Origin: Flexithrix dorotheae DSM 6795
GTDB lineage: Bacteria > Bacteroidota > Bacteroidia > Cytophagales > Flammeovirgaceae
Reading direction: 5' to 3'
Assembly (NCBI RefSeq): GCF_000379765.1
Contig: NZ_KB903520.1
Location: forward strand, 124,001 to 188,000
Length of the DNA: 64,000 nt
The translations under genes were made by a program, and so were the position numbers. Within the stretch, counting starts at the first letter, position 1. Each line of letters starts with the position of its first letter. This document shows, one piece after another, positions 9,072 to 18,354 of this stretch. The notes under the pieces are model-generated. The model saw nothing but the letters and a program-made list of their open reading frames with translations. It searched no databases and was not told the DNA's origin.

Positions 9072-9536
9072 ATGGCAAAGTTTAAAAAGAAAACAAACAC
9101 AAGCCAGGATATTCCAACTTCAGCTCTTCCTGATATTATCTTTATGTTACTATTCTTCTTTATGGTAACTACGGTATTAAGGGAAACAGATTTGTTGGTA
9201 GAGAATAAGTTGCCAAATGCTACACAGCTGACAAAATTGGAGCAAAAATCTTTAGTAAGCTACATTTATGTAGGAAAGCCTAAGGATACTGATAAGTATG
9301 GTGATGAGCCAAGAATTCAGGTAAATGACGTATTAATCATGCCAAAAGAGATTCCAAAGTTTGTTTTTGAGGAAAAAGACAAATTGGATGAAGTGGAAAG
9401 AGATAAAATTACAATGTCTCTTAAAGTGGATAGAGATGCAAAAATGGGTATTATTAATGACGTTAAGCAGCAATTAAGAGAAGCTAACGCATTGAAGGTG
9501 AATTATTCAAGTATCCTAAGTGCAGATGCCTTGTAA
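9072..9536 (+). CDS. exbD: ExbD/TolR family biopolymer transport protein (second copy)
   Basis: 154-residue paralogue of the preceding ExbD, again with a basic N-terminus, a transmembrane helix containing LPDIIFMLLFFFMVTT, and a periplasmic alpha/beta domain. It differs in having a long insertion with GKPKDTDKYGDEPRIQVND and no C-terminal extension. Two dissimilar ExbD proteins per ExbB are normal in this phylum; they may form a heterodimer inside the ExbB pentamer. This is the last gene of the operon and is followed by a strong terminator. Confidence 0.94.
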   Translation: MAKFKKKTNTSQDIPTSALPDIIFMLLFFFMVTTVLRETDLLVENKLPNATQLTKLEQKSLVSYIYVGKPKDTDKYGDEPRIQVNDVLIMPKEIPKFVFEEKDKLDEVERDKITMSLKVDRDAKMGIINDVKQQLREANALKVNYSSILSADAL

Positions 9537-9561
9537 TAAATTTACAAGCTGACCAAAAAAA

Positions 9562-9594
9562 AGGCCCCTGATTTAATTCAGAGGCCTTTTTTTT
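9562..9594. terminator. Bidirectional terminator between exbD and the DUF3467 gene
   Basis: Stem AGGCCCCTGA/TCAGAGGCCT (one mismatch), six-base loop, A8 before and T8 after. It serves the converging exbB operon and DUF3467 gene; it touches the DUF3467 stop codon. Confidence 0.9.
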
Positions 9595-9913
9595 ATGCTT
9601 CTCCAATGGTTCCTCCAAAATTCATTGGGAACTTGGGCGCTTCCTGTGTCTGCTTTATTGGCCCAAAATTATTTTCATATTTATCAATATTATCTTTTAG
9701 GGCATCCAGTAATCTTTTGGCATGTTCAGGAGTGATTACAATTCTTGATTTTACCTTTGCTTTAGGCACGCCTGGCATTAACCTGATAAAATCTACCACA
9801 AACTCACTGTTGGAGTGTGCAATCATTACCAAATTGGAATAAACACCCTCTGCTACTTCTTCTGATAATTCAATATTTATCTGGTTAGGATTCTCCTTTT
9901 CTTCTTTACTCAT
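9593..9913 (-). CDS. DUF3467 domain protein
   Basis: 106-residue soluble protein matching the DUF3467 family, small uncharacterised bacterial proteins with a central SNLVMIAHSNSEFVVDFIRLMPG segment (given here as a short run of the conserved NSEFVVDF core) and a helix ending RLLDALKDNI. Family role is unknown. The gene converges on the exbB operon and shares its terminator. The downstream minus-strand membrane protein at 9995 lies 81 bases upstream and may be co-transcribed. Confidence 0.88.
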   Translation of the reverse strand: MSKEEKENPNQINIELSEEVAEGVYSNLVMIAHSNSEFVVDFIRLMPGVPKAKVKSRIVITPEHAKRLLDALKDNIDKYENNFGPIKQTQEAPKFPMNFGGTIGEA

Positions 9914-9994
9914 TTTATTTTGATTTAAATAGTTTACAGACTTATTCAGCGAATTTAAGAAACAAAACGACTGATTGAAAAATAAGTATTGTAT

Positions 9995-11557
9995 TTATTG
10001 GGCTCCCTGCTTCTTTAGAATTTGGAGAAATAGTCTTTTTTCTTCAGAGGAAAGTTCTAGAATGGGATTGGAAATGTCATTTTTTATATCAGAATAATGA
10101 GCACTAAATTCTTCAGTATCCCGAAATTCCTTTAATTCCTCCCAATTTTTGCCTGTTAATTCCTTTGCCTTTTGATTTCTCAAATTATCAATCTGTTCTG
10201 AAAACAATGCCTTTGTATTTAGGTATTGCTCAAAAGTACAATCAGCTTCTGGTTCAAAAATGATAATACCTTTTTCAGGAAATTTTTGGATAAACCAGGT
10301 GAATTGCTTTTTGAATAGTTGAGGACTAGTATTTTTGTCATTCAACCATAAATCTCCATTTTTTGATAGTTTTAAAAACATCAATTTCATTCCATTCCAA
10401 TGGTTTTCTCCAAACCTTATACTTTCATTAAATAAACAGAAGGGTGAATGGTTTCCTTCTATTAAAATATCATTGAAATGGGCAGGTTCCACCTTTGAAA
10501 GCAAGGGACAATAAAAGGGATAATAATTATAATAAGCCACTTTATATAAATAAAACCTGGGGTCAAACTCACCTTTGTCAGGATATCCAAAGAAAGCAAT
10601 CTTAGAATAACCATATTTCCTCAAATTATTGATTAATAGTTTTACATATTTTACAGGCATATTTTTATCCACAGAAATTCCAATTGTAATTTCTCTTTCT
10701 GGAAAAAACATATAATCTTTAGTGATTTCCTGCTTTAGGGCTTTACCAATGTTGGTGAAACTGCTTTTTTCTTGATTTAGATAAATGTGGGGCATTTCAT
10801 TCTCCTGCAATTCTGCTTTGGGAAAAGCCATCCTTACTTCAACTTTAATTTTTGTTATCCAATAACTATCATCAGAAACAGGCAAAGTAGGTAGGTTAAA
10901 TCTATATTGGCTTTCAAATCGTGAAGCTAAAAAGTGCTGGTCTATTTTAAAGAAGTCAATGAATTGAATTTTGGTTATTACCATGGAAAACAACCCAATG
11001 GAAAGAAGAGAAAATACCATTAATTTATAGGTTTTCCTGCCATATATTTTTAGGAATGAAGTCCAAAGTTGAAGGAATAAGACAACTAAAATAAGGATAA
11101 AAAGATAGTTGTAATTGGGATATAAATTAATGACATAAAACTGGCGATTCCAGTTGAAGTATTGACCGTAAAAGAGGGCAAATCTGCTAAAAACCAGAAT
11201 GAAGACCCAGAATAGAGCATTTATATCAGTCAGTATATTTACTTTTTGATATTTATACTTAAAGAAAATATCACTTTTGGAGCTTTTTAGCCAAAAATTA
11301 AAAGTCTGGTTTAAACCATAAATTCCAGCAAATACCGCAAAGAAATAATTGTAGAAATTGTACTCTTCAATTGTAAGTTCCCATAAATTGATACTAAAAA
11401 CAATGGAGGAAAGCCGTAGTATTTGTTGAAGGAAAGTACTGAAAAGATATAAGGCAAAAGCAGAGGACAATCCTAAAAATAGTCCTGCATAAATGGTCCG
11501 GTTGCCCAGTTCCTTGAAGTTTATTTTTTTTCGTAAATATCCTTTGTATAAGCTCAT
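9995..11557 (-). CDS. Membrane protein with two ExbD-like periplasmic domains (unrecognised family)
   Basis: The 520-residue protein has about five transmembrane helices in its first 200 residues (approximately 18-46, 66-90, 107-130, 148-171, 175-200), then 320 soluble residues. Two stretches in this tail read like the ExbD/TolR periplasmic fold. One is near 265-335 (EITIGISVDKNMPVKYVKLL then LRKYGYSKIAFF). The second is near 385-460 (LKLSKNGDLWLNDK, a KGIIIFEPEADCTFEQYL strand, then a LFSEQIDNLR helix). After the second comes a charged tail with NWEELKEFRDTEEF that parallels the C-terminal extension of the first ExbD in this window. The gene lies just beyond the exb operon. The ExbD link is my reading of patterns; the function is unknown. 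Confidence 0.8.
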   Translation of the reverse strand: MSLYKGYLRKKINFKELGNRTIYAGLFLGLSSAFALYLFSTFLQQILRLSSIVFSINLWELTIEEYNFYNYFFAVFAGIYGLNQTFNFWLKSSKSDIFFKYKYQKVNILTDINALFWVFILVFSRFALFYGQYFNWNRQFYVINLYPNYNYLFILILVVLFLQLWTSFLKIYGRKTYKLMVFSLLSIGLFSMVITKIQFIDFFKIDQHFLASRFESQYRFNLPTLPVSDDSYWITKIKVEVRMAFPKAELQENEMPHIYLNQEKSSFTNIGKALKQEITKDYMFFPEREITIGISVDKNMPVKYVKLLINNLRKYGYSKIAFFGYPDKGEFDPRFYLYKVAYYNYYPFYCPLLSKVEPAHFNDILIEGNHSPFCLFNESIRFGENHWNGMKLMFLKLSKNGDLWLNDKNTSPQLFKKQFTWFIQKFPEKGIIIFEPEADCTFEQYLNTKALFSEQIDNLRNQKAKELTGKNWEELKEFRDTEEFSAHYSDIKNDISNPILELSSEEKRLFLQILKKQGAQ

Positions 11558-11689
11558 ATTTCAAGGTAAGTAGGCCTAAAAAGGATTTTATTACTATTTT
11601 TTCAAAACTTTAATATAATGCATAAACAAGTAAGTGGGATTTTTTGAGGGATAGGGGAAATAGATTCTAAATCCCCTATGAAATATTCT

Positions 11690-11932
11690 TTACAATTTGC
11701 TATGTGAACCATCGCAAAATGGAGCCTTTTGAGAATGCTTACAACCGCACCATGCCACTCTTTTCTTCTTTTCTACAGTTTCCTTTACCGGACGGAAATC
11801 TGTGCCCTTGTGTGATCCATCACAGTAGGGTTGTTTCTTGCTTTCCCCACAGGCGCACCAGAAATAAGTGCCTGGTTCTATATCCATTACATAAGGTACC
11901 TTCTGTGCAATTTTAGGTTGATTCATAATCAT
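11690..11932 (-). CDS. CDGSH-type iron-sulfur protein
   Basis: 80-residue protein with two CDGSH motifs, CACGESKKQPYCDGSH and CGCKHSQKAPFCDGSH, each providing three cysteines and a histidine for a 2Fe-2S cluster. Tandem-CDGSH proteins of this length are frequent in bacteria and relate to the MiNT subgroup; roles in redox or iron homeostasis are proposed but the partner is unknown. ATG at 11932 and an in-frame ATG six bases later are equally possible starts. Confidence 0.93.
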   Translation of the reverse strand: MIMNQPKIAQKVPYVMDIEPGTYFWCACGESKKQPYCDGSHKGTDFRPVKETVEKKKRVAWCGCKHSQKAPFCDGSHSKL

Positions 11933-12002
11933 TGAGATTTTAATGTGGAACTATCCTAAAAATACAAAAATCCAGACGGATATACATTTATAATATTGGA
12001 TT

Positions 12003-13019
12003 CTACAATTTTAACAGGAAACTTAAAGTATCAACTCCATCTGCATAATCGTCAATTTCAGGGTATTGTGCTTTTCCAAATGGAACCGAATCAGCATACC
12101 ATCCTCCATCAGCAACAATGCATTGTAATTGATCTTTTTCATTTTCCAGCCGTTTACTTAATTCCTCTGTGGATTTATAAAATTCATAAAAAAGTACGGC
12201 AATTGGAGAGGCCGATTCCTCACTTTCTTTCAGCATTAATCCACCATTATCCAAATGGGGAATCTGCTTAATTAAGTAAATAGACTTATTGTAATCGTAA
12301 TTATTGGCATATTTGTGATTTTGAAGCATTTCTTTTCCCAGGTCTTCCATAGCCGACATTATCCTGGTCAGGTCAAAATCATTGGGAAGAAAAACTTTTG
12401 AAACATTTCTGCAGCCTAAACCATAGTAGGTCAATACATCTGTTCCCAGGAGTTTTATGGCCTCTTCGTTCTCTTTTCCGTTAAGTACTGCACAGGAAAC
12501 CCTGTTTTTTCGAATTATTTTTGGTTTATCTTTAAAATAATATTCAAAATATCTTGCGCTATTATTACTGCCGGTTGCAATGAGTGCATCAATTCCTTTT
12601 AGCTGTTCTGCAAATACAATTTTATCGGCAAAACGAGGCTCAATTTCAATCAGCATTTCAGCGATTACTTTAAGCAAATAAGGGTCTTGCGAACTTAACT
12701 TGGCATAAAGGATATGCCCACTGACTAAAACGGAAATGAAATCATGAATTCCTACCATAGGGATATTACCAGCCATGATTACACCTACTTTCTTTGGTGT
12801 GAAACTTGCCGAAAACTGGTAGGATTTAGCCCAATTCCGGAACTTTTCAGGAGCGAGTAAGGTTTCTAAACCTTTAAATGATAATGCTACATTTTCTGGT
12901 ACAAACCAGTTGTTAAAGGTATGTGCTTTTTGACAGATTTCCTGCTTGGTATTCGCATCTATATTTTTAATTTTTTTGCGTAATTCTTCAAAAGCTTTTA
13001 ATCTTTCTTCAATATTCAT
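12003..13019 (-). CDS. Acyl-CoA reductase (LuxC-like)
   Basis: 338-residue protein of the LuxC-type acyl-CoA reductase family, aldehyde-dehydrogenase-like enzymes that reduce fatty acyl-CoA to aldehyde using NADPH. Visible elements are VIMAGNIPMVGIHDF (dinucleotide-binding region, about 97-112), ALIATGSNNSARYFEYYF, and IRKNRVSCAVLNG, whose cysteine is the likely acyl-binding nucleophile. No luciferase or luxD/E genes are present, so the role is not bioluminescence. It is divergently adjacent to a ferredoxin gene (104 bases between starts), an arrangement I recall as common in Bacteroidota, suggesting a shared lipid or redox function. Confidence 0.88.
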   Translation of the reverse strand: MNIEERLKAFEELRKKIKNIDANTKQEICQKAHTFNNWFVPENVALSFKGLETLLAPEKFRNWAKSYQFSASFTPKKVGVIMAGNIPMVGIHDFISVLVSGHILYAKLSSQDPYLLKVIAEMLIEIEPRFADKIVFAEQLKGIDALIATGSNNSARYFEYYFKDKPKIIRKNRVSCAVLNGKENEEAIKLLGTDVLTYYGLGCRNVSKVFLPNDFDLTRIMSAMEDLGKEMLQNHKYANNYDYNKSIYLIKQIPHLDNGGLMLKESEESASPIAVLFYEFYKSTEELSKRLENEKDQLQCIVADGGWYADSVPFGKAQYPEIDDYADGVDTLSFLLKL

Positions 13020-13105
13020 ATGCAGTTTTTATCTTTTGAATTTGTCCCAGAAACATTAGGGTTATAAATTTGTTGAAAATTAGACAGACAAAATTAACTA
13101 ATTGA

Positions 13106-13471
<366 letters not shown>

Positions 13472-13490
13472 TTCTACTCTTATACAATAG

Positions 13491-13524
13491 AAAAGGGTAT
13501 TGGCTTGTTCAATACCCTTTTTTT
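13491..13524 (+). terminator. Terminator after the ferredoxin gene
   Basis: AAAAGGGTATTG pairs with CAATACCCTTTT across a seven-base loop, followed by a T-run. Confidence 0.9.
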
Positions 13525-13700
13525 ATGATTTAATAATTAAATTATGGGTTACCAATGCCAAATATTTAAAATACTGGAGCACATGGAGATATTGGAGCCT
13601 GCTGGAAATCATTTATACACAACTATGGAATTTATTGGAAGGGAAAATGATTCAATCAAAAAATACTTAAAATTTATTCATCCTTAATCAAATTAAGCAA

Positions 13701-14882
13701 TTGAATTCTAGTCAATCGATAAATAAAATAATTGTTCCCTTTATCGTATTTTCCCAATTTACCGGGACCTCACTCTGGTTTGCCGGGAATGCAGTTATTT
13801 CAGATATCTCTTTAGCATTTAATCTCCCTGAGAGTGCATTAGGTCACCTTACTTCAGCGGTTCAGTTGGGGTTTATTTTGGGTACTTTCCTTTTTGCTAT
13901 TTTCACTATATCTGATCGGTTTTCCCCTTCCCGGGTGTTTTTTATCTGTGCTATTTGTGGAGCATTGGCCAACCTGGCAATATTGATTTCTACCGGAATG
14001 TTATCAATTATGATTTTTCGGGCGATAACAGGTTTTTTTCTGGCTGGTATTTATCCGGTAGGAATGAAAATCGCATCGGATTATCACGATAAAGGCCTGG
14101 GAAAAACTCTGGGATTTTTGGTGGGCGCTTTGGTAATTGGAACAGCTTTTCCTCATTTATTGAAAAATTTCACCGGTTTATTTTCGTGGGAGTCAGTAAT
14201 TATGGGAACTTCTGCAATTGCGGCTTTTGGAGGATTGCTAATTCTTTTATTTGTCCCGGATGGACCATTCAGGAAAAAAAGTTCGGGTTTTGATTTTAAG
14301 GCTATTCTAAAAGTTTTTCAAAATGGAAGGTTTAGGGCAGCCGCATTTGGTTATTTTGGTCATATGTGGGAGTTATATGCGTTCTGGGCATTTGTGCCAG
14401 TTATTCTGGTCAATTACCAGTCAATGCATGTGCAAATAAATTTTCCGGTTCCGTTTTGGTCATTTATCATTATAGGGGCAGGAGGGATTTCCTGTGCGGT
14501 TGGAGGCTATATTTCCAATAAGACAGGGAGTAAACCAGTAGCGTTTTATTCGCTTTTGCTTTCAGGAATTTGTTGTTTGATCTCTCCTTTAATTTTTGCC
14601 TGGACATCAATGCCCTTTGTTATTTTTTTAATTTTCTGGGGGCTTACGGTCGTTTCTGATTCACCCCAGTTTAGCACCCTTGTAGCAGGATCTACTCCAC
14701 AAAACTTTACGGGTACAGCCCTTACCATTGTCAATTCCGTAGGCTTTTTTATAACCATTTTCAGTATTCAGTTACTCAATTATCTTTACTTGCATATTGA
14801 AGTGCAATTTATATTTTTAGCTTTGTTGCCCGGACCGGTTTTGGGTTTAATTGCCTTAAAGTTTTCGGGCAAAAAGAACTGA
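13701..14882 (+). CDS. MFS transporter
   Basis: 393-residue major facilitator protein with about 11-12 transmembrane helices. The opening NKIIVPFIVFSQFTGTSLWF and the helix-4 region FFLAGIYPVGMKIASDYHD match the MFS group annotated as YfkF/CynX-like or simply MFS; substrate cannot be assigned. The only plausible start is TTG at 13701, as no in-frame ATG occurs before the first helices. The gene is followed after 75 bases by a LacI-type regulator, and the pair may be one transcriptional unit in which the regulator controls the transporter. Confidence 0.88.
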   Translation: MNSSQSINKIIVPFIVFSQFTGTSLWFAGNAVISDISLAFNLPESALGHLTSAVQLGFILGTFLFAIFTISDRFSPSRVFFICAICGALANLAILISTGMLSIMIFRAITGFFLAGIYPVGMKIASDYHDKGLGKTLGFLVGALVIGTAFPHLLKNFTGLFSWESVIMGTSAIAAFGGLLILLFVPDGPFRKKSSGFDFKAILKVFQNGRFRAAAFGYFGHMWELYAFWAFVPVILVNYQSMHVQINFPVPFWSFIIIGAGGISCAVGGYISNKTGSKPVAFYSLLLSGICCLISPLIFAWTSMPFVIFLIFWGLTVVSDSPQFSTLVAGSTPQNFTGTALTIVNSVGFFITIFSIQLLNYLYLHIEVQFIFLALLPGPVLGLIALKFSGKKN

Positions 14883-14957
14883 AATATATAACTTTGTTTT
14901 TCAGTAATCCACAGAGAGTCAGAATTTGCCAAATACAAACCATCCCTACTAATTACA

Positions 14958-15992
14958 TTGAAAAAAATCCCAATTACCATAAAGGCAATAGCAGAAGAAC
15001 TAAAGGTATCTCCCTCCACTGTTTCCAGGGTTTTGAATGGTCAGGCCGATCAGTATAGAATTAGTAAAAAAACAGCGGAAACAATTCAGGAATATGCACA
15101 TCAACAAGGTTTTGTTCCCAACCAAATTGCCAGAGGATTGAGGTTGCAAAAAACGAATACAATAGGGTTAATCATTCCGGATATTTCCAATCCTTTTTTT
15201 GCTGGCATTGCCAGAAGCATTGAAATTGAAAGTAGAAAAAAAGGCTATTTTTTATTCCTGTTCGATTCTCGGGAAGATACTGGTTTGGAGAAGGAATCCA
15301 TCGCGCTTTTAATGAGTAAAAAAGTAGATGGTTTAATTGTATCCCCTGTAGGTATTTCCGGAACACACCTTTTAAAATTGAAACAGCAACATTTTCCCCT
15401 GGTTTTAATAGATCGTTATTTCCCGGAAATAGATTTGCCATTTATTGCTTCAGATAATAGCAGAGGTGCCTTTGAAGCCACAAACTATTTAATTGAAAAA
15501 GGGCATAAGGCTATTGCCTGTATACAGGGACTCCCACAGGCTATTTCCAATATACAAAGGGTACAGGGCTTTAAGGAGGCCCTGGAAAAAGCAGGAATTC
15601 CCTTTAGGAATGAAATGATTACCGGAACCGATTTTGGTGTGGAGAACGGATATACTCAAACTAAAAAATTATTGAAAAGGACTTCAGTTCCTTCCGCAAT
15701 TTTTGCACTGGGTAATATGATTTCTTTAGGGGTGATAAAGGCTATTGCTGAAGCAGGGCTGAAAATTCCTGAAGATATTTCTTTGATTTCTTTTGATGAA
15801 CAACCTTATTCTGCATTTCTTTCTACACCAATGACTACCGTAGCCCAGGATAAAGAAAGCCTTGGGAAAGAAGCGGTAAATTCTTTATTAGAAAATTTGA
15901 GCAGTCAGGAATACCTGAATGAAAAGAAATTAATTCCTACCCGCTTAATAGAAAGAGCTTCTGTAAAGGATATTAATCTAATCAGGAAATAG
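14958..15992 (+). CDS. LacI family transcriptional regulator
   Basis: 344-residue regulator with an N-terminal LacI helix-turn-helix (VSPSTVSRVLNG around residues 17-28) including the hinge-preceding RGLRLQKTNTIGLIIPD, then a periplasmic-binding-protein-like sensor domain (60-335). It would bind an inverted-repeat operator as a dimer and respond to a sugar or nucleoside-like ligand. Start codon is TTG, like the upstream MFS gene. It probably regulates the transporter. No sugar-catabolic enzymes are adjacent, so the effector is unknown. Confidence 0.94.
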   Translation: MKKIPITIKAIAEELKVSPSTVSRVLNGQADQYRISKKTAETIQEYAHQQGFVPNQIARGLRLQKTNTIGLIIPDISNPFFAGIARSIEIESRKKGYFLFLFDSREDTGLEKESIALLMSKKVDGLIVSPVGISGTHLLKLKQQHFPLVLIDRYFPEIDLPFIASDNSRGAFEATNYLIEKGHKAIACIQGLPQAISNIQRVQGFKEALEKAGIPFRNEMITGTDFGVENGYTQTKKLLKRTSVPSAIFALGNMISLGVIKAIAEAGLKIPEDISLISFDEQPYSAFLSTPMTTVAQDKESLGKEAVNSLLENLSSQEYLNEKKLIPTRLIERASVKDINLIRK

Positions 15993-16000
15993 TAGGCGAA

Positions 16001-16465
16001 TTAATGCATATTCATGATCACTTCTACACTTAGATCTGCCGGATAGCCATTTAAATAAATAATTTGTTTTTCAACAATCGCCAAAGAAAGTGTTTTGGAA
16101 GTTAAGGCATGTATTTGAAAAACCTGGTCCTCCTTTTCGGAATTCAAAATTAACTGGGTTCTGGAATTATTTAACTCCCAATATCCGAGTTGGACAGGTT
16201 CACCCGGAACCAGAGCTGTAAAAGCTCCGCTTTCATTAAATTTAAAGGTTGTATTTTTGGGGATGCTAAGATCGGAAAAATCCAGGCCGGAACCTTCAAT
16301 TATCTTATCGGAGAGCAATTCCCCATTTAGAAAAACTCTTACTTCCTGAGAAGTTAGTTTTTTAGTACCAATAATGGGGTCTATAATGAATTCCTTATCA
16401 TCCTCACAGGAGGAAAATGAAATAGAAATAAAAAGAGCAGAAATTAGGAAAAGTAGGCCTTTCAT
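16001..16465 (-). CDS. Lipocalin-like lipoprotein, hypothetical
   Basis: 154-residue predicted lipoprotein; the signal peptide ends in the lipobox SFSSC followed by EDDKE, an acidic stretch that in Bacteroidota often directs surface exposure. The remaining ~130 residues are rich in beta strands (TFKFNESGAFTAL, GYWELNNSRTQLIL, LSLAIVEKQIIYLNG), the pattern of lipocalin-like DUFs that begin with a GTKKL-type line. Function is unknown. It ends 9 bases after the LacI gene on the opposite strand. Confidence 0.8.
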   Translation of the reverse strand: MKGLLFLISALFISISFSSCEDDKEFIIDPIIGTKKLTSQEVRVFLNGELLSDKIIEGSGLDFSDLSIPKNTTFKFNESGAFTALVPGEPVQLGYWELNNSRTQLILNSEKEDQVFQIHALTSKTLSLAIVEKQIIYLNGYPADLSVEVIMNMH

Positions 16466-16881
16466 AGCATAAAATGTTTTGGATTGAACTTATCCTTCAA
16501 CCAGATAAAAAGCACTCAGGGCCCATTTCATCTGATTTTAGAATAATTAGTAGTAGAAATTTGCTAGTTTGTTACAAATTTAGTAAAAAAATCAAGGATT
16601 GAAAGTAATCCGGAGCGCAATGCTTACCGTTTGTATAATTTTTATAAATAATATTTCTGAGTATTCTTCAATATTCAAAATTTTAATCATTCGCTTGAAA
16701 GATGCGTTTCAGGAATTTCATGACTGTAAAGGCAAATACTTTTTGAGAATCTACATTTTAAATTTCGGAATGATCAACTATTATTTGTAAAAAATCGATT
16801 ATTAAAATGCAAGGGTATAAAATGATTTTTCTAACTTTCCGGATTCCCTGCAGGGAATTTTCTTTTAGCTAAACACAAAAG
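16466..16881. other. Intergenic region with operator-like palindrome near its right end
   Basis: About 415 bases between the divergent lipoprotein and pncB genes. Apart from a small GGATT/AATCC hairpin at 16594-16609 and the 16-bp palindrome listed separately, nothing coding or repetitive is evident. A 63-codon ORF here has no recognisable features. Confidence 0.5.
16843..16858. promoter_or_regulatory. 16-bp perfect palindrome upstream of pncB
   Basis: ATTCCCTGCAGGGAAT is identical on both strands and ends 23 bases before the pncB start codon. The position fits an operator overlapping the transcription start or leader of an NAD-salvage gene. No known NAD-regulator motif was matched by eye. 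Confidence 0.55.
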
Positions 16882-18354
16882 ATGAAATTAACACAAGATC
16901 TATATAAATCTTCATTAGGATTATTTACAGACCTCTACCAGATTACGATGGCCTATGGGTATTGGAAGTCCGGGACAACTGAAAAAGAGGCTGTATTCAA
17001 CTTATATTATAGAAAAAATCCATTTAACGGAGGATATGCCATATGTTGTGGTTTGGATTATGCGATTGACTATTTACAGGATTTTTCCCTTGATGAATCT
17101 GATTTAGAATATTTGGGGAAGTTGACCGGAAATGATGGTAAACCTCTTTTTGAAAAAGGTTTTCTTAAATATTTATCTGAAATGGAATTTAATTGTGATA
17201 TTGATGCCATTCCGGAAGGAAGTGTAGTTTTTCCAAATGAACCGCTTGTACGTGTAAAAGGCCCTCTTTTTCAGTGTCAGATTCTGGAAACAGCATTATT
17301 AAATATTATTAATTTCCAAACCCTGGTGGCTACCAAGGCGGCCAGATTAAGCATTGCTGCGCTTGGTGAACCTATTCTGGAATTCGGAATGAGAAGGGCT
17401 CAGGGAATTGATGGTGCTTTGGCTGCCAGCCGGGCTGCCTACATAGGGGGTTGCTCCGCTACTTCCAATGTGCTGGCGGGTAAACTATTTGATATTCCCG
17501 TAAAGGGAACCCATGCACATAGCTGGGTCATGTCATTCGATTCTGAAGAAGAAGCATTTGAGGCTTATGCTCAGGCCATGCCCAATAATTGTATTTTTCT
17601 GGTAGATACCTTTGATACTATTGAAGGAGTGAAAAAAGCTATAGTAGAAGGGGTAAAACTTCGGGAAAGGGGCTATGAAATGGTGGGCATAAGACTGGAT
17701 TCAGGGGATTTGGCTTACCTGAGTATTGAAGCCAGAAAGCTACTGGATGAAGCCGGGTTCGAAAATGCTAAAATTGTGGCTAGCAATGATTTGGATGAAA
17801 ATATAATCACAAGTTTAAAGTCCCAGCAGGATGCTCAAATTAATGTTTGGGGAGTGGGAACCAAGCTGGCTACAGCATTCGACCAACCCGCACTGGGAGG
17901 GGTATATAAAATATCTGCCATAAAAAATGCCAAAGGGGAATGGGATTATAAAATAAAGCTTTCAGAGCAGGCGATCAAAACTTCTAATCCAGGGATTCAA
18001 CAGGTAAGGAGGTATTTCAGGAATGGAGAAAGTGTGGCAGACATGATATTCAATGAAGTAGATGAAATTCCACAGGCCCCTGTAATTATGGACCCGATGG
18101 ACAACACCAGAAGAAAAAAGATAAACAAGTCCCTGGAATACAAAGATTTATTACAGCCTGTTTTTAGAAAGGGCAAATTAGTGTATGAAAGACCTGGAAT
18201 TAAGGAGATTAAAAACCATGTACAGGAAGAATTGGGTACTTTGCACAAAAGTATTAAGCGATTTGCCAACCCACACCAATATCCTGTTGGCCTTGAAGAA
18301 AATCTATTTAAGCTAAAAACAAATCTGACTTTACAATTGAGGAAAGTAGAATAG
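16882..18354 (+). CDS. pncB: Nicotinate phosphoribosyltransferase
   Basis: Converts nicotinate, PRPP and ATP to nicotinate mononucleotide, the first step of NAD salvage. The opening LGLFTDLYQITMAYGYW is the family hallmark. EFGMRRAQGIDGALAA (active-site region, near residue 170) and GTHAHSWVM with the phosphorylatable histidine (near 210) follow, then GIRLDSGDLAYLS and GVGTKLATAFDQPALGGVYK. Length (490) is that of the longer bacterial PncB group. It stands alone, preceded by a 16-bp palindrome and followed by a terminator at 18423. Confidence 0.96.
   Translation: MKLTQDLYKSSLGLFTDLYQITMAYGYWKSGTTEKEAVFNLYYRKNPFNGGYAICCGLDYAIDYLQDFSLDESDLEYLGKLTGNDGKPLFEKGFLKYLSEMEFNCDIDAIPEGSVVFPNEPLVRVKGPLFQCQILETALLNIINFQTLVATKAARLSIAALGEPILEFGMRRAQGIDGALAASRAAYIGGCSATSNVLAGKLFDIPVKGTHAHSWVMSFDSEEEAFEAYAQAMPNNCIFLVDTFDTIEGVKKAIVEGVKLRERGYEMVGIRLDSGDLAYLSIEARKLLDEAGFENAKIVASNDLDENIITSLKSQQDAQINVWGVGTKLATAFDQPALGGVYKISAIKNAKGEWDYKIKLSEQAIKTSNPGIQQVRRYFRNGESVADMIFNEVDEIPQAPVIMDPMDNTRRKKINKSLEYKDLLQPVFRKGKLVYERPGIKEIKNHVQEELGTLHKSIKRFANPHQYPVGLEENLFKLKTNLTLQLRKVE

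Noticed and set aside
16599..16790. 63-codon plus-strand ORF upstream of pncB
   Set aside because: Composition and start context do not look coding and no family resemblance is seen.
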